Below, piece by piece: positions 32,373-41,233 of a DNA stretch of 64,000 nucleotides. Position 1 is the first letter of the stretch. Each line of letters opens with the position of its first letter. The DNA is taken from assembly GCF_001598255.1 (NCBI RefSeq), contig NZ_BCYP01000033.1:124001-188000 (forward strand), written 5' to 3'. The notes under the pieces were generated by a model, which searched no databases, was not told the DNA's origin, and was given only the letters and a program-made list of their open reading frames with translations. Position numbers and translations under genes: made by a program. Origin of the DNA: Mitsuaria chitosanitabida ATCC BAA-476 = NBRC 102408 (lineage in GTDB: Bacteria; Pseudomonadota; Gammaproteobacteria; Burkholderiales; Burkholderiaceae_C).

Positions 32373-32842
32373 TTCAGCATCCCCTTGAAGTGCTCGCGAA
32401 CCACGTCATCGAGGATGAAGGCCTGCCTGTTTCTTCGCGCCTGGTCCCAAGGTCCACCCGGCACATGAGCCAAGGTCGACAGACGTCGCTCGGTCAGACG
32501 ACCATAGCGATCCAGCACCTGCTCAAGCACGTCCCAGAAGCGCTCGTCCTTGCGAGACGGCATCAACGCCTGGAACGCATTGGTCGTGACGTCCGCGAAA
32601 CGAATGCAATCTCGGATCGCGTCCCTCCTTCTGTTCTTGAGCCGATGAAACAGCGCATCGAAGACCGGTCCGTACTCCCACGCCTCGGGTCGCTCCCGGA
32701 CGGCGGGGACGCCATGCAAGGCCAGCAGCCAGGCATGCGTGAAGAACACCAGTTTCTGGATCTTCAGGTGGTTGACGAAGATGCCCTTCTCTCTGGCTCG
32801 AAAGATGACGGCATTGGCGACGACGAAGGTGGAATAGGACAT
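32369..32842 (-). CDS. Panacea-domain (DUF4065/SocA-like) protein, candidate antitoxin
   Basis: A 157-residue protein with the DUF4065 core: VVANAVIFRAREKGIFVNHL, KIQKLVFFTHAWLLALHG and EAWEYGPVFDALFHRLK are the standard motifs (family LQKLLYYA...W...FEAW..GPV). The domain neutralises toxins directly in PanAT systems and acts as a ClpXP adaptor in SocA. It is the first gene of a two-gene operon with the two-TM protein. The base composition of this segment is visibly less GC-rich than the flanks, suggesting recent acquisition. Confidence 0.88.
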   Translation of the reverse strand: MSYSTFVVANAVIFRAREKGIFVNHLKIQKLVFFTHAWLLALHGVPAVRERPEAWEYGPVFDALFHRLKNRRRDAIRDCIRFADVTTNAFQALMPSRKDERFWDVLEQVLDRYGRLTERRLSTLAHVPGGPWDQARRNRQAFILDDVVREHFKGMLK

Positions 32843-33077
32843 GGCGCGACGACTCCAAGGCCGTCGACTCTATCGACCGCGTCCATGCTTGCAAGCGCGC
32901 ATCCAAGGGCGTTGCGCCTGGGTATCAGCATCGCCGAAACACCCGACTCGAATGCGCGTTTCCCTACCCAGGACCTACCGCCAACCGTCATTCGACTCCC
33001 CTGAATCAGGCGTCCGAGCGACCTGTGGAAGGCAATTCCCGAGCATCCCGCTCGGGCTCATCACCGACGCTCAAGGG

Positions 33078-34334
33078 TCAGGCCTTGCGCACCACGCTCG
33101 CCGCCGCGATGCCCATCAGCAGCGCGATCGACGCGCCCCAGAACACGCCGTTGTTCCAGTGGCGGTCCATCATCGCGCCGAAGATCGGCGCGGCCGTCGC
33201 GAAGCCCACGTCCAGGCCCGAGTACACCGTGCCGTACACCCGCCCCGTCGCCCCGGGAGGCGCCGCGCGCTTGATCAGCATGTCCCGCGAGGGTCCCGCC
33301 AGGCCCGTGCCGAATCCGGCCGTCGCGGCCGCCACCAAGGCCAGGCTCGCCGGCAGCCAGCCGGTCGCCGTCAGCGCCAGCAAGGCCGCGGCCGCCGCCA
33401 TCGCGCCGGCGATGTTGCGCTCCAGGTTCTGCGACTTCGCCACCAGGAAGCCACCCACGATCATGCCCGCCGCGCCGGCCAGCATGTAGCCGGTCACCAC
33501 GAAGGCGGTGCTCGCCAGGCTCAGGCCGTACATCGCCGACAACGCCGGCGAGGAGAAGCTCTGGATCGCGCTCAGCGCCGCGGTCGTGAAGAAGAAGAAC
33601 GAGAAGCACAGCCACACCGAGGGCAGCTTCAGGAAGGCCATCGGGTGCTCGTCCACGGGCGCCTTCGCCGCGCCGGCCTTCTCATGGCCCCACGAGCCCT
33701 GCCGGTCGTCGATCGCGTCGCGCTTGAAGGCCAGCAACGCGATCACGATCAGCGCCCACAGCGCCGTCGCGGCGTAGGCGTAGCGCCAGTGCCCGGTGGC
33801 CTCATGGACCGAGATCAGCAGCACCGGCGCCAGCGCCCAGCCCAGGTTGCCGGTGATGCCGTGCACCGAGAACGCGTGCCCCAGCCGCTGCTGCGACACG
33901 CGCTTGTTCAGGATGGTGAAGTCCACCGGGTGGAAGGGCGAGTTGCCCAGCCCCGCCAGCGCCGCCGCCAAGGCCAGCCCGCTGAAGCCCTGCGCCGTGC
34001 CCGCCGCCAGCGAGGCCAGCACGAAGCAGCCCAGCGCCACGAACAGCACCGGCCGCGCGCCGGTCTTGTCCACCAGGAAGCCCGACAGCGCCTGCCCCAC
34101 GCCCGAGATGACGAAGAAGATCGTCACCAGCAGGCCCAGCTCCGAGTAGCTCAGGCCGAACTCCCGCATGAACACGGGGAACAGCGGCGGCAGCAGCATG
34201 TGGAAGAAGTGGGAGGTGCCGTGGGCCAGACCGATCAGGCTGATGGTCTGGATGTCTCGCTTGGCGCTCTGCTCGGCGCTGAGCCCGAGGGCGGCGCCGG
34301 TGGCGGTGGTGGTGGCGGTGTTCATGGGCGACAT
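33078..34334 (-). CDS. MFS transporter, fosmidomycin-resistance/NimT-like
   Basis: A 418-residue major facilitator with about 12 hydrophobic segments. GLAHGTSHFFHMLLPPLFPV in TM1 and the loop after TM2 LVDKTGARPVLF are typical of the Fsr/NimT-type drug exporters. It is divergent from an AraC-family gene with 60 bp between start codons, the arrangement of the E. coli nimR-nimT pair, where NimR represses the exporter. The substrate is unknown. Either of two close ATGs (34334, 34325) could be the start; neither has a clear ribosome-binding site. Confidence 0.85.
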   Translation of the reverse strand: MSPMNTATTTATGAALGLSAEQSAKRDIQTISLIGLAHGTSHFFHMLLPPLFPVFMREFGLSYSELGLLVTIFFVISGVGQALSGFLVDKTGARPVLFVALGCFVLASLAAGTAQGFSGLALAAALAGLGNSPFHPVDFTILNKRVSQQRLGHAFSVHGITGNLGWALAPVLLISVHEATGHWRYAYAATALWALIVIALLAFKRDAIDDRQGSWGHEKAGAAKAPVDEHPMAFLKLPSVWLCFSFFFFTTAALSAIQSFSSPALSAMYGLSLASTAFVVTGYMLAGAAGMIVGGFLVAKSQNLERNIAGAMAAAAALLALTATGWLPASLALVAAATAGFGTGLAGPSRDMLIKRAAPPGATGRVYGTVYSGLDVGFATAAPIFGAMMDRHWNNGVFWGASIALLMGIAAASVVRKA

Positions 34335-34394
34335 GGTGACAGGGCCGCCACGACGGAATTACGATAGCCGGACAACTTCTGTCGAATTTCAGCC

Positions 34395-35336
34395 ATGACC
34401 CGACCACCCGCATCGCTCCGGCAATCGACGCAGACCCGTGAGGCCTCGTCCGGCCCGGCGCCGTCCCCGAGGCGGAGCGCGTCCCGCGCGGCGGCGCCGC
34501 GGCCGCGCCGGCTGATGCCGTCCTCCGACGGCCAGGTGCCGGGCCGCTCCAGCGTGCCGCCGCTGGACCCGCGCCGCTTCGCCCCCAGCGCACAGCGCCC
34601 GGTGCGCGCCAAGTCCCGCAGCATGGCCGGCGACATGGACATCCAGGCGCACTTCCATCTCTGGGGCCAGCTGGTGTTCTCGGTGTCCGGCGTCGTGCGC
34701 GTCAGCACGGACCGGGCGACCTTCCTGGTGCCGCCCTCGCGCGCGGTCTGGATCCCGGCCGGCGTGATCCACGCCGTCACCGCCGTCGAGCGCTGCGAGC
34801 TGCGCACCCTCTACCTGCTGACACCGCCCGATGACGCCGAGGTCTGGCACGAGAACCGGGTGCTGGAGGTCTCCCCGCTGCTGCGCGAGCTGGTCGTGCA
34901 GTTGGCCCGCGACGAGATCGAACCCGGCGACGCGGTCACCGACCGCGAGGTCTGGCTCGGCAAGCTGATCCTGGACGAGATCCACCGCGCCCGCAGCCTG
35001 CAGCTGGGCGTCGCGCTGCCGGCGGACAAGCGCCTGCGCCGGCTCTGCGAGGCGGTGCTGGCCGAGCCCATGCGCCACGCCAGCCTGGACGACTGGGCGG
35101 CCGAGGTCGGCGCCAGCGCGCGCACCGTGTCGCGACTGTTCCGGCAGGAGCTGGGCAGCAGCTATGCCCAATGGCGCCAGCAGGCGCTGCTGGCCGAGGC
35201 GCTGCGGCTGGCGGCGCAGAAGAAGCCCATGCAGCTGATCGCCGCCGAGCTGGGCTATGCCAGCGCCAGCGCCTTCACCGCCATGGTCACCCGCACGGTG
35301 GGCATGCCGCCGAGCCGGTTTTTCGGCCAGGGCTGA
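34395..35336 (+). CDS. AraC-family transcriptional regulator (NimR-like)
   Basis: A 313-residue regulator with an N-terminal cupin sensor (LWGQLVFSVSGVVRVSTDRA, then VPPSRAVWIPAGVIH) and a C-terminal double helix-turn-helix (LDDWAAEVGASARTVSRLFR; IAAELGYASASAFTAMVTR). The first 75 residues are Pro/Arg/Ser-rich and precede the cupin, so the true start may be later, for example M77 at 34623. It is divergent from the MFS exporter and probably represses it. The 60-bp gap holds GAATTACGATAGCC, more AT-rich than the surroundings, where an operator may lie. Confidence 0.88.
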   Translation: MTRPPASLRQSTQTREASSGPAPSPRRSASRAAAPRPRRLMPSSDGQVPGRSSVPPLDPRRFAPSAQRPVRAKSRSMAGDMDIQAHFHLWGQLVFSVSGVVRVSTDRATFLVPPSRAVWIPAGVIHAVTAVERCELRTLYLLTPPDDAEVWHENRVLEVSPLLRELVVQLARDEIEPGDAVTDREVWLGKLILDEIHRARSLQLGVALPADKRLRRLCEAVLAEPMRHASLDDWAAEVGASARTVSRLFRQELGSSYAQWRQQALLAEALRLAAQKKPMQLIAAELGYASASAFTAMVTRTVGMPPSRFFGQG

Positions 35337-35372
35337 AAGCGCCCTCGCCCGTCTCCCTACAATCCCGCCCCT

Positions 35373-36488
35373 ATGGATCAGGTTCTCTACGACTTCGCCC
35401 GCCAGGACGCCGAAGGCGCCACCTGCACCGCCCATGCCTGGGCCAAGGTGCCGGCACCGCTGACCGCCCCCCAGCGCCAACAACTCAAGGCCCGCGCCGC
35501 CGAGCTGCTCAAGGCCAAGGGGGCCGTGCTGGTCGCCCATTACTACGTCGACGGCGACTTGCAGGACCTGGCGCAGGAGACCGGCGGCATCGTGTCGGAC
35601 TCGCTGGAGATGGCGCGCTTCGGCCGCGACCACGCGGCGCAGACGCTGGTCGTCGCCGGCGTGAAGTTCATGGGCGAGAGCGCCAAGATCCTCAGCCCCG
35701 AGAAGCGCGTGCTGATGCCCGATCTGGACGCGACCTGCTCGCTGGACCTGGGCTGCCCGGCCGAGGACTTCAACGCCTTCTGCGACGCGAATCCCGATCG
35801 CACCGTCGTCGTCTACGCCAACACCAGCGCCGCCGTGAAGGCGCGCGCGGACTGGATGGTCACGAGTTCCTGCGCGCTGGAGATCGTGTCCGAGCTCAAG
35901 GCCCGCGGCGAGAAGATCCTGTGGGCGCCCGACCGTCACCTGGGCCGCTACATCCAGGAGCAGACCGGCGCCGACATGCTGATGTGGAACGGTGCCTGCA
36001 TCGTCCACGACGAGTTCAAGGGCCTGGAGCTGGAACTGCTGCGCCAGGAACACCCCGACGCGATGATCCTGGTGCATCCGGAGTCGCCGGCCTCGGTGGT
36101 GGCGCAGGCGGACGTGGTGGGCTCGACCTCGGCGCTGATCAAGGCGGTGGTCGAGGGCAAGGCGCGTGAGTACGTGGTCGCCACCGACAAGGGCATCCTG
36201 CATGCGATGCGCCAGCTGGCGCCGGGCAAGGTGCTGATCGAGGCGCCGACGGCCGGCAACAGCGCCAGCTGCAAGAGCTGCGCGCATTGCCCGTGGATGG
36301 CGATGAACGGCCTGCAAGGCATCGTCGATTGCCTGGAGCGCGGCACCGGCGAGATCTTCGTCGAGGAGCCGACCCGCGCCAAGGCGCTGTCGTGCATCGA
36401 GCGCATGCTGGACTTCACGGCCGCGCTCAAGGCGAAGCAGGCCGGTCAGGCCGCCGGCGCGATGGTGCCGGGCATCGGCGCCGCCTGA
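35373..36488 (+). CDS. nadA: Quinolinate synthase A
   Basis: NadA condenses iminoaspartate with dihydroxyacetone phosphate to quinolinate, using a [4Fe-4S] cluster, in NAD synthesis. The 371-residue protein (E. coli form 347) has [34 protein letters not shown], conserved cysteines in [13 protein letters not shown] and TSSCALEI, and the C-terminal [21 protein letters not shown] hexamer lies 10 bases before the start, which would leave almost no leader. nadB lies about 0.5 kb away, convergent, with a terminator and a small ComFB-like gene between. nadC is not in the window. Confidence 0.96.
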   Translation: MDQVLYDFARQDAEGATCTAHAWAKVPAPLTAPQRQQLKARAAELLKAKGAVLVAHYYVDGDLQDLAQETGGIVSDSLEMARFGRDHAAQTLVVAGVKFMGESAKILSPEKRVLMPDLDATCSLDLGCPAEDFNAFCDANPDRTVVVYANTSAAVKARADWMVTSSCALEIVSELKARGEKILWAPDRHLGRYIQEQTGADMLMWNGACIVHDEFKGLELELLRQEHPDAMILVHPESPASVVAQADVVGSTSALIKAVVEGKAREYVVATDKGILHAMRQLAPGKVLIEAPTAGNSASCKSCAHCPWMAMNGLQGIVDCLERGTGEIFVEEPTRAKALSCIERMLDFTAALKAKQAGQAAGAMVPGIGAA

Positions 36489-36568
36489 GCTGACGCCCGT
36501 GCCGCGGGCTCGACCGGCGTGGCGACGGACGCCACCGCCGACCGGGCCCGTCGAGGGCCACGCCTCCA

Positions 36569-36600
36569 AGCCCCCGCGTGAACGAGTGTCCGCGGGGGCT
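36569..36600 (+). terminator. Terminator after nadA
   Basis: A 10-bp perfect inverted repeat, AGCCCCCGCG / CGCGGGGGCT, with a 12-base loop is followed by TTCTCATTTG. It lies 80 bp past the nadA stop. Confidence 0.75.
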
Positions 36601-36662
36601 TCTCATTTGCGCATCGCGGGGCCTATGCTGTGGCCATTCCCCCGTCATCCGCAGGACGCGCC

Positions 36663-36950
36663 ATGGACTTCACCTCGCTCTACAACCATCACGAACGCGA
36701 AGTCTTCGCCGCGGTCATGGACACCGCGACGCAATATCCCGAGATCCATCGCAACTCCGAGCTGCTGGCCGATGTGGCCTGCGTCGCGCTGAACCGCCTG
36801 CCGCCGCGCTACATCCGGCACGCGGTCGACTATTCGTTCTACCTCACCGAGCAGGAACGGCTGGACGTCGACGCCGCCATCAAGGAGGCCGTCGGCTACG
36901 CCTTCAACTTCGTGCAGGCGCGCAGCGTGCTGCGCTCCAAGCCGCGCTGA
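36663..36950 (+). CDS. ComFB-like late-competence family protein
   Basis: A 95-residue protein with the ComFB pattern: YNHHEREVFAAVMDTATQYPE near the start, then DVACVALNRLPPRYIRHAVDYSFYL. ComFB-type proteins are found in competence operons of Bacillus and in many other bacteria; some have been described as cyclic dinucleotide receptors. The GAF-GGDEF-EAL gene at 27-29 kb could supply such a signal, but that is a guess. The start at 36663 is chosen because the preceding residues of the longer frame do not fit the family. Confidence 0.75.
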   Translation: MDFTSLYNHHEREVFAAVMDTATQYPEIHRNSELLADVACVALNRLPPRYIRHAVDYSFYLTEQERLDVDAAIKEAVGYAFNFVQARSVLRSKPR

Positions 36951-37007
36951 GCCGCACCTCCAGGGCCAGCGCCATCGCCCGCCTCGAGGCCGCGGCGGGC
37001 GCCCTGG

Positions 37008-38636
37008 TCAACGCGTCTCGCCGTTGCGCACCAGCACCGTCGGCAGGCTGGCCGGGAGCGTCCGCGGATAGTCGCGGCTGTAGTGCAGGCCCCGGCTCTC
37101 GTGCCGCAGCAGCGCGGAGCGCACGATCAGCTCGGCGCAGTCCACCAGATTGCGCAGCTCCAGCAGATCGCGGGAGACGCGGAAGTTGGCGTAGTAGTCG
37201 TCGATCTCGGCGCGCAGCAGGTCGATCCGATGCAGCGCGCGCTGCAGCCGCTTGGTCGTGCGCACGATGCCGACGTAGTTCCACATCAGCAGGCGCAGCT
37301 CGTCCCAGTTGTGGGCGATGACGACCTGCTCGTCCGCGTCCTCGACCTGGCTCTCGTCCCAGCCCGGCAGCGGCGCCGGTTCCTGCGGGGGCTGCGACAG
37401 GATGTCGGTGGCGCAGGTGCGGCCCAGCACCACGCATTCCAGCAGCGAGTTGCTGGCCAGGCGGTTCGCGCCGTGCAGGCCGGTGTAGGCGGTCTCGCCC
37501 ACCGTGTAGAGGCCCGGGAGGTCGGCGCGGCCGTGCAGGTCCGAGACCACGCCGCCGCAGGTGAAGTGCACCGCCGGCACGACCGGGATGGGCTGGCGCG
37601 CGATGTCGATGCCCAGCGCCAGGCAGCGCGCGTGGATGGTCGGGAAGTGTTCCTTGAGGAAGGCCTCGCCCAGGTGCGTGGCGTCCAGCCACACATGGTC
37701 CAGGCCGTGCTTCTTCATCTCGAAGTCGATCGCGCGGGCGACCACGTCGCGCGGCGCGAGCTCCATGCGCTCGTCGTGCGCGGCCATGAAGCGCGTGCCG
37801 TCCGGCAGCTTCAGATGGCCGCCCTCGCCGCGCAGCGCCTCGGTGATGAGGAAGCTGCGTTCCTGCGGGTGGTACAGGCAGGTCGGGTGGAACTGGATGA
37901 ACTCCATGTTGGCGATGCGGCAGCCCGCGCGCCAGGCCATGGCGATGCCGTCGCCGGTGGAGGTGTCCGGATTGGTCGTGTAGCGGTAGACCTTGCCGGC
38001 GCCGCCGGTGGCCATCACGACGGCGCGCGCGGCGATGGTCTCGACGCGGCCGGCGTCCATGTCCAGCGCGTAGATGCCATAGCAGCGCGACTGCTCGTGG
38101 CGCTGCACGTGGCGGGAGGTGATCAGGTCCAGCGCCATCCAGCGCTCGCGCAGCTCGATGTTGGGGTGGGCCTTGGCCTTGGCCAGCAGCGCGTCGTGGA
38201 TGGCCTTGCCGGTGGCGTCGGCGGCGTGGGCGATGCGGCGCACCGCATGGCCGCCCTCGCGCGTCAGGTGCAGGCCCAGCGGGCCCTGCTCGTCGGGCGT
38301 GAAGGGCACGCCCTGCTCGACCAGCCAGCCCACCGCGTCGGCGCTGCGCTCGGCGATGAAGCGGGCGGTGATCTCGTCGACCAGTCCGGCGCCGGCGTCC
38401 TGCGTGTCGCGGACATGGCTGTCGATGCTGTCGTCAGAGCCGAGCACGCCGACGATGCCGCCCTGGGCCCAGGCCGTGGCGGCCTCATGGAGCTCGCGCT
38501 TGGCGAGCACGATGACCGGCGCCTGTTCGGCGAGGTGCAGGGCCACGGTCAATCCGGCCAGGCCGGCACCCACGATCACGACCGGCGCCCCGGAAGAAGG
38601 GCTCGAAGCGGTCCGAACAGCAGCTGTCATCGTCAT
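37008..38636 (-). CDS. nadB: L-aspartate oxidase
   Basis: NadB oxidises L-aspartate to iminoaspartate, the substrate of NadA. The 542-residue flavoprotein has the FAD dinucleotide motif VIVGAGLAGLTVALHLAE at residues 20-37, the succinate-dehydrogenase-like ATGGAGKVYRYTTNPDTSTGDG region, MEFIQFHPTCLYH, and HFTCGGVVSDLHGRADLPGL. It is convergent with the ComFB-like gene, and with nadA it completes the quinolinate pathway in this 3.3-kb region. The next upstream minus-strand gene is a response regulator. Confidence 0.96.
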   Translation of the reverse strand: MTMTAAVRTASSPSSGAPVVIVGAGLAGLTVALHLAEQAPVIVLAKRELHEAATAWAQGGIVGVLGSDDSIDSHVRDTQDAGAGLVDEITARFIAERSADAVGWLVEQGVPFTPDEQGPLGLHLTREGGHAVRRIAHAADATGKAIHDALLAKAKAHPNIELRERWMALDLITSRHVQRHEQSRCYGIYALDMDAGRVETIAARAVVMATGGAGKVYRYTTNPDTSTGDGIAMAWRAGCRIANMEFIQFHPTCLYHPQERSFLITEALRGEGGHLKLPDGTRFMAAHDERMELAPRDVVARAIDFEMKKHGLDHVWLDATHLGEAFLKEHFPTIHARCLALGIDIARQPIPVVPAVHFTCGGVVSDLHGRADLPGLYTVGETAYTGLHGANRLASNSLLECVVLGRTCATDILSQPPQEPAPLPGWDESQVEDADEQVVIAHNWDELRLLMWNYVGIVRTTKRLQRALHRIDLLRAEIDDYYANFRVSRDLLELRNLVDCAELIVRSALLRHESRGLHYSRDYPRTLPASLPTVLVRNGETR

Positions 38637-38802
38637 CGCCCGGTCATCGGGGCGTCATCGCTTGGGAGCAGCGATTCTAAGGACCGCCGTGGGTCGTCCG
38701 GTTTCAGCGGGGTTTCGCGGGGACGGACACCGCAAACTCGGGCCATTGAAGACAGCAGACCTCGCGGCAACGATGCACACGGGCCCACGACGACCTTCCC
38801 GC

Positions 38803-38946
38803 ATGCATCGCGATCTCATCCTCACCACCTTCCTCGCGACGATCGTCCTCGCGTCGATGAACGTCGGGGAGCCTCGTCTCTTCATGCTCGGCGGCATCGT
38901 GGCGCTCGCCGTGCTGCGATGGGTGCTGGATCGCTGGAAGGACTAG
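38803..38946 (+). CDS. Putative small membrane protein (47 aa)
   Basis: A short open frame encoding MHRDLILTTFLATIVLASMN... with two hydrophobic stretches (LILTTFLATIVLASM; LFMLGGIVALAVLRWVL) and a basic C-terminus WVLDRWKD. No ribosome-binding site is clear, and the frame is open further upstream. It ends four bases inside the convergent response-regulator stop. The pattern looks like a real small membrane protein, but the evidence is only composition. The 38637-38802 stretch before it holds nothing else that I can support. Confidence 0.35.
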   Translation: MHRDLILTTFLATIVLASMNVGEPRLFMLGGIVALAVLRWVLDRWKD

Positions 38947-39317
38947 TTTGATGGGCCAGCGGCCGCCAGGGCCTTCAGGTCCGCGATCAGCTGTCCCTGT
39001 TCATGCGCCTTGTCGTAGAACCCATCGGCGCCGTGACGCTCGCACAGCGCGCGGTAGAAGTCGGGATCGCGGCTGCTGAGCACGAACAGCTTGCCGGTGT
39101 AGCCCTCCTGCCGCGCGCGGCTCAGCACATGCATGCCGGAGCCGCCCTGCAGGTTGAGATCGACCAGCACCACGTCCGGCTGGAGCGTCGCGATCGCGGC
39201 GACCGCGTCGTCCTCGCGGTCCGCATAGCCGACGACGGTCACGAAGCCGACCTCGTCGAACAGCCGCAGGAACTGCTGGCGAATGAACTCCGAATCCTCG
39301 ACGAGCAAGACCCGCAT
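38943..39317 (-). CDS. Single-domain response regulator (CheY-like)
   Basis: A 124-residue stand-alone receiver domain. The acidic pair is in MRVLLVEDSEF, the phospho-acceptor Asp in PDVVLVDLNLQGGSG, the switch Ser in LFVLSSRD, and the Lys in ADGFYDKAHE. There is no output domain, so it must act through protein contacts. No kinase gene is adjacent. GAGGGGAG precedes the ATG at 39317. A small membrane ORF lies upstream on the same strand. Confidence 0.88.
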   Translation of the reverse strand: MRVLLVEDSEFIRQQFLRLFDEVGFVTVVGYADREDDAVAAIATLQPDVVLVDLNLQGGSGMHVLSRARQEGYTGKLFVLSSRDPDFYRALCERHGADGFYDKAHEQGQLIADLKALAAAGPSN

Positions 39318-39439
39318 GCCCTCCCCTCCGCTCCTGGACCGGACTCCGCCGGCGACAGGCCATTCTGGCGCGCCCGCCATTCACCCACGGACGCCATGGG
39401 CGTCGCATTGGCAACGGGTCGTATCCGGGCGTGCGAACC

Positions 39440-39610
39440 TCAGAGCAGCACGGCAGCCACGACCGTGCAGACGCCGCCCAGCCCGGCGGCCGACGCGAGG
39501 AAAGTGACGTCGCGGCGCTCGCTGTCACCCTTCCAGGCCATCAGGGCCACGGCGGCCAATGTCGCGGTGAACAGGAGCCCGGCAATCACCGGCGTGCTGA
39601 GCGCTTCCAC
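39440..39610 (-). CDS. Small two-TM membrane protein (56 aa)
   Basis: A GTG-started frame, MEALSTPVIAGLLFTATLAA... with two hydrophobic segments (about 8-24 and 38-55) and a charged KGDSERRD loop between. GAGGA sits at the right distance from the GTG. No family is recognised. It lies upstream of, and on the same strand as, the single-domain response regulator, with 122 bp between. Confidence 0.5.
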   Translation of the reverse strand: MEALSTPVIAGLLFTATLAAVALMAWKGDSERRDVTFLASAAGLGGVCTVVAAVLL

Positions 39611-39703
39611 GGTCGTTCCTCGATCCGATTGACGAAAGGCCGCAGTGTGGGCGCCGCGCCGCGCCCGCTCAAGGTCGAAGTTCGGACCCGGCCGTTCGGC
39701 TTT

Positions 39704-39799
39704 GCCGATGACCCGATCCGATGGCCCGATCATCCGATTGCTGGTCCGTTCGTTGGCTCGTTGGCTCGGCGATTCGGCGATTCGGCGGCTCGGTCGCCC
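39704..39799. repeat. Low-complexity GATTCG/GTTGG tandem stretch
   Basis: Short direct repeats run through this gap: CCGAT recurs several times, then TTGGCTCG twice and GCGATTCG twice. There is no clear hairpin or coding potential. It separates the small membrane gene from the aldehyde dehydrogenase gene end. Confidence 0.4.
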
Positions 39800-39805
39800 T
39801 GCAGC

Positions 39806-41233
39806 TCAGCCGCGCGTGATGGTCTTCGGTTCGAGGAAGGCCTCGAGGCCGGCCACGCCGAACTCGCGGCCCACGCCCGACTGCTTGACGCCGCCAAACG
39901 GCGCCAGCAGGTCCGGCGCGACTCGGTTGATCAGCACCGTGCCCGCCTGCAGCCGCGCGGCGACGCGGCCCGCGTGGAAGCTGTCGGTCGAGAACACGTA
40001 GGCGTGCAGGCCGTAGGGCGAGTCGTTGGCGATCGCGATCGCGTCCTCCTCCGAGTCCACCGGGATGATGGACAGCACCGGGCCGAAGATCTCCTCGCGC
40101 GCGATGTCCATGTCGTTGCGCACGTCGGCGAACACCGTCGGCCGCACGAACCAGCCCCGGGCCAGCCCCTCGGGTCGGCCCTCGCCGCCGGCGATCAGCG
40201 TCGCCCCCTGCTCGAGGCCGCGCCGGATGAAGTGCTGGATGCGGTCGTACTGCGCGCGACTGACCATCGGGCCGACCATCGTCGCCGGGTCCGCCGGATC
40301 ACCGACCTTCAGCGCCGCGACGGCCGCCCTCACCCGCTCGATCACCTCGTCCATCCGCGCGCGCGGCACCAGCAGGCGCGTGCCGGCGACGCAGGCCTGG
40401 CCGCTGTTCATGAAGGCCGTGCCGATGGCCAGCGGGATCGCGGACGCCAGGTCCGCGTCGTCCAGCACCAGCGAGGCCGACTTGCCCGTCAGCGCCAGGC
40501 TGACCCGCTTCATCGTGTCCACCGCCGCGCGCGCGATCAGCTTGCCGGTCGGCGTCGAGCCGGTGAACGACAGCTTGACCACGTCCGGGTGGGTGCCGAT
40601 CTCCGCGCCCGCGTCGATGCCGCGGCCGGTCACCACGTTGACCACGCCCGGCGGCAGGTCGGCCTGGTGCAGCGCGCGCGTGAAGACCTCGGCCTGCAGC
40701 GGGCTCAGCTCGCTGGGCTTGACGACGCTGGCGCAGCCGGCGGCGATGGCCGCGGCCAGCTTGCTGGCCATGGTGCCGGCGGTCGCGTTCCAGGGCGCGT
40801 AGAGCCCGCTCACCCCGACCGGCTCCATCACCAGCGTGGACACACCGTCCAGCCCGGCCGGCCGCTCGAAGGCATAGGTCGGCAGCAGCCGGGCCGCGTC
40901 GCCGAAGCACTGCGACGCGAAGTTGGCCACCCACTGCGAGCGCGCCACCGGGCCGCCGTACTCCTGGATGGTCGCGTCGCGGATCTCGTCGGCATGCGCC
41001 AGCATCGCCATCTGCAGCCGTTCCAGCAGCGCGATCCGCTCGGCCTTGGTGGCCCGAGCGAAGGCCGGCTGGGCCTGCTTCGCCGCCGCGATGGCGCGCC
41101 GCGCGTCCTCGCCGTTGGCCAGCCGCGCGCGGCCGATGACGGCCTCGGTGACGGGGCTGACGATGTCGACGACCTCGTCCCCGACGGTGGGGACGAAACG
41201 GCCGCCGATGTAGCTCTGGTCGACATTCCACAT
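39806..41233 (-). CDS. Aldehyde dehydrogenase family protein lacking the catalytic Glu
   Basis: A 475-residue NAD(P)-dependent aldehyde dehydrogenase homologue. The cofactor-site APWNATAG (N149), FTGST loop and catalytic Cys C281 (NSGQACVAG) are intact. The general-base Glu normally found in the ELGGKS/ELTGKS motif is replaced: the sequence is SLALTGKS with A247, and the codon is GCG. That change should impair hydrolysis of the acyl-enzyme. It may be an acyl-transferring or non-catalytic member, or have compensated. It is divergent from a LysR-type gene, which probably controls it. AAGGAAG precedes the ATG. Confidence 0.88.
   Translation of the reverse strand: MWNVDQSYIGGRFVPTVGDEVVDIVSPVTEAVIGRARLANGEDARRAIAAAKQAQPAFARATKAERIALLERLQMAMLAHADEIRDATIQEYGGPVARSQWVANFASQCFGDAARLLPTYAFERPAGLDGVSTLVMEPVGVSGLYAPWNATAGTMASKLAAAIAAGCASVVKPSELSPLQAEVFTRALHQADLPPGVVNVVTGRGIDAGAEIGTHPDVVKLSFTGSTPTGKLIARAAVDTMKRVSLALTGKSASLVLDDADLASAIPLAIGTAFMNSGQACVAGTRLLVPRARMDEVIERVRAAVAALKVGDPADPATMVGPMVSRAQYDRIQHFIRRGLEQGATLIAGGEGRPEGLARGWFVRPTVFADVRNDMDIAREEIFGPVLSIIPVDSEEDAIAIANDSPYGLHAYVFSTDSFHAGRVAARLQAGTVLINRVAPDLLAPFGGVKQSGVGREFGVAGLEAFLEPKTITRG

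Noticed and set aside
32843..33077. Candidate gene or attachment site in the gap beside the Panacea operon
   Set aside because: No credible reading frame with a ribosome-binding site, no tRNA and no direct repeat flanking the module was found.
35358..35363. TACAAT as a -10 box for a near-leaderless nadA transcript
   Set aside because: The hexamer is good, but no -35 is seen at the right distance and the leader would be only a few bases. Too weak to list as a promoter.
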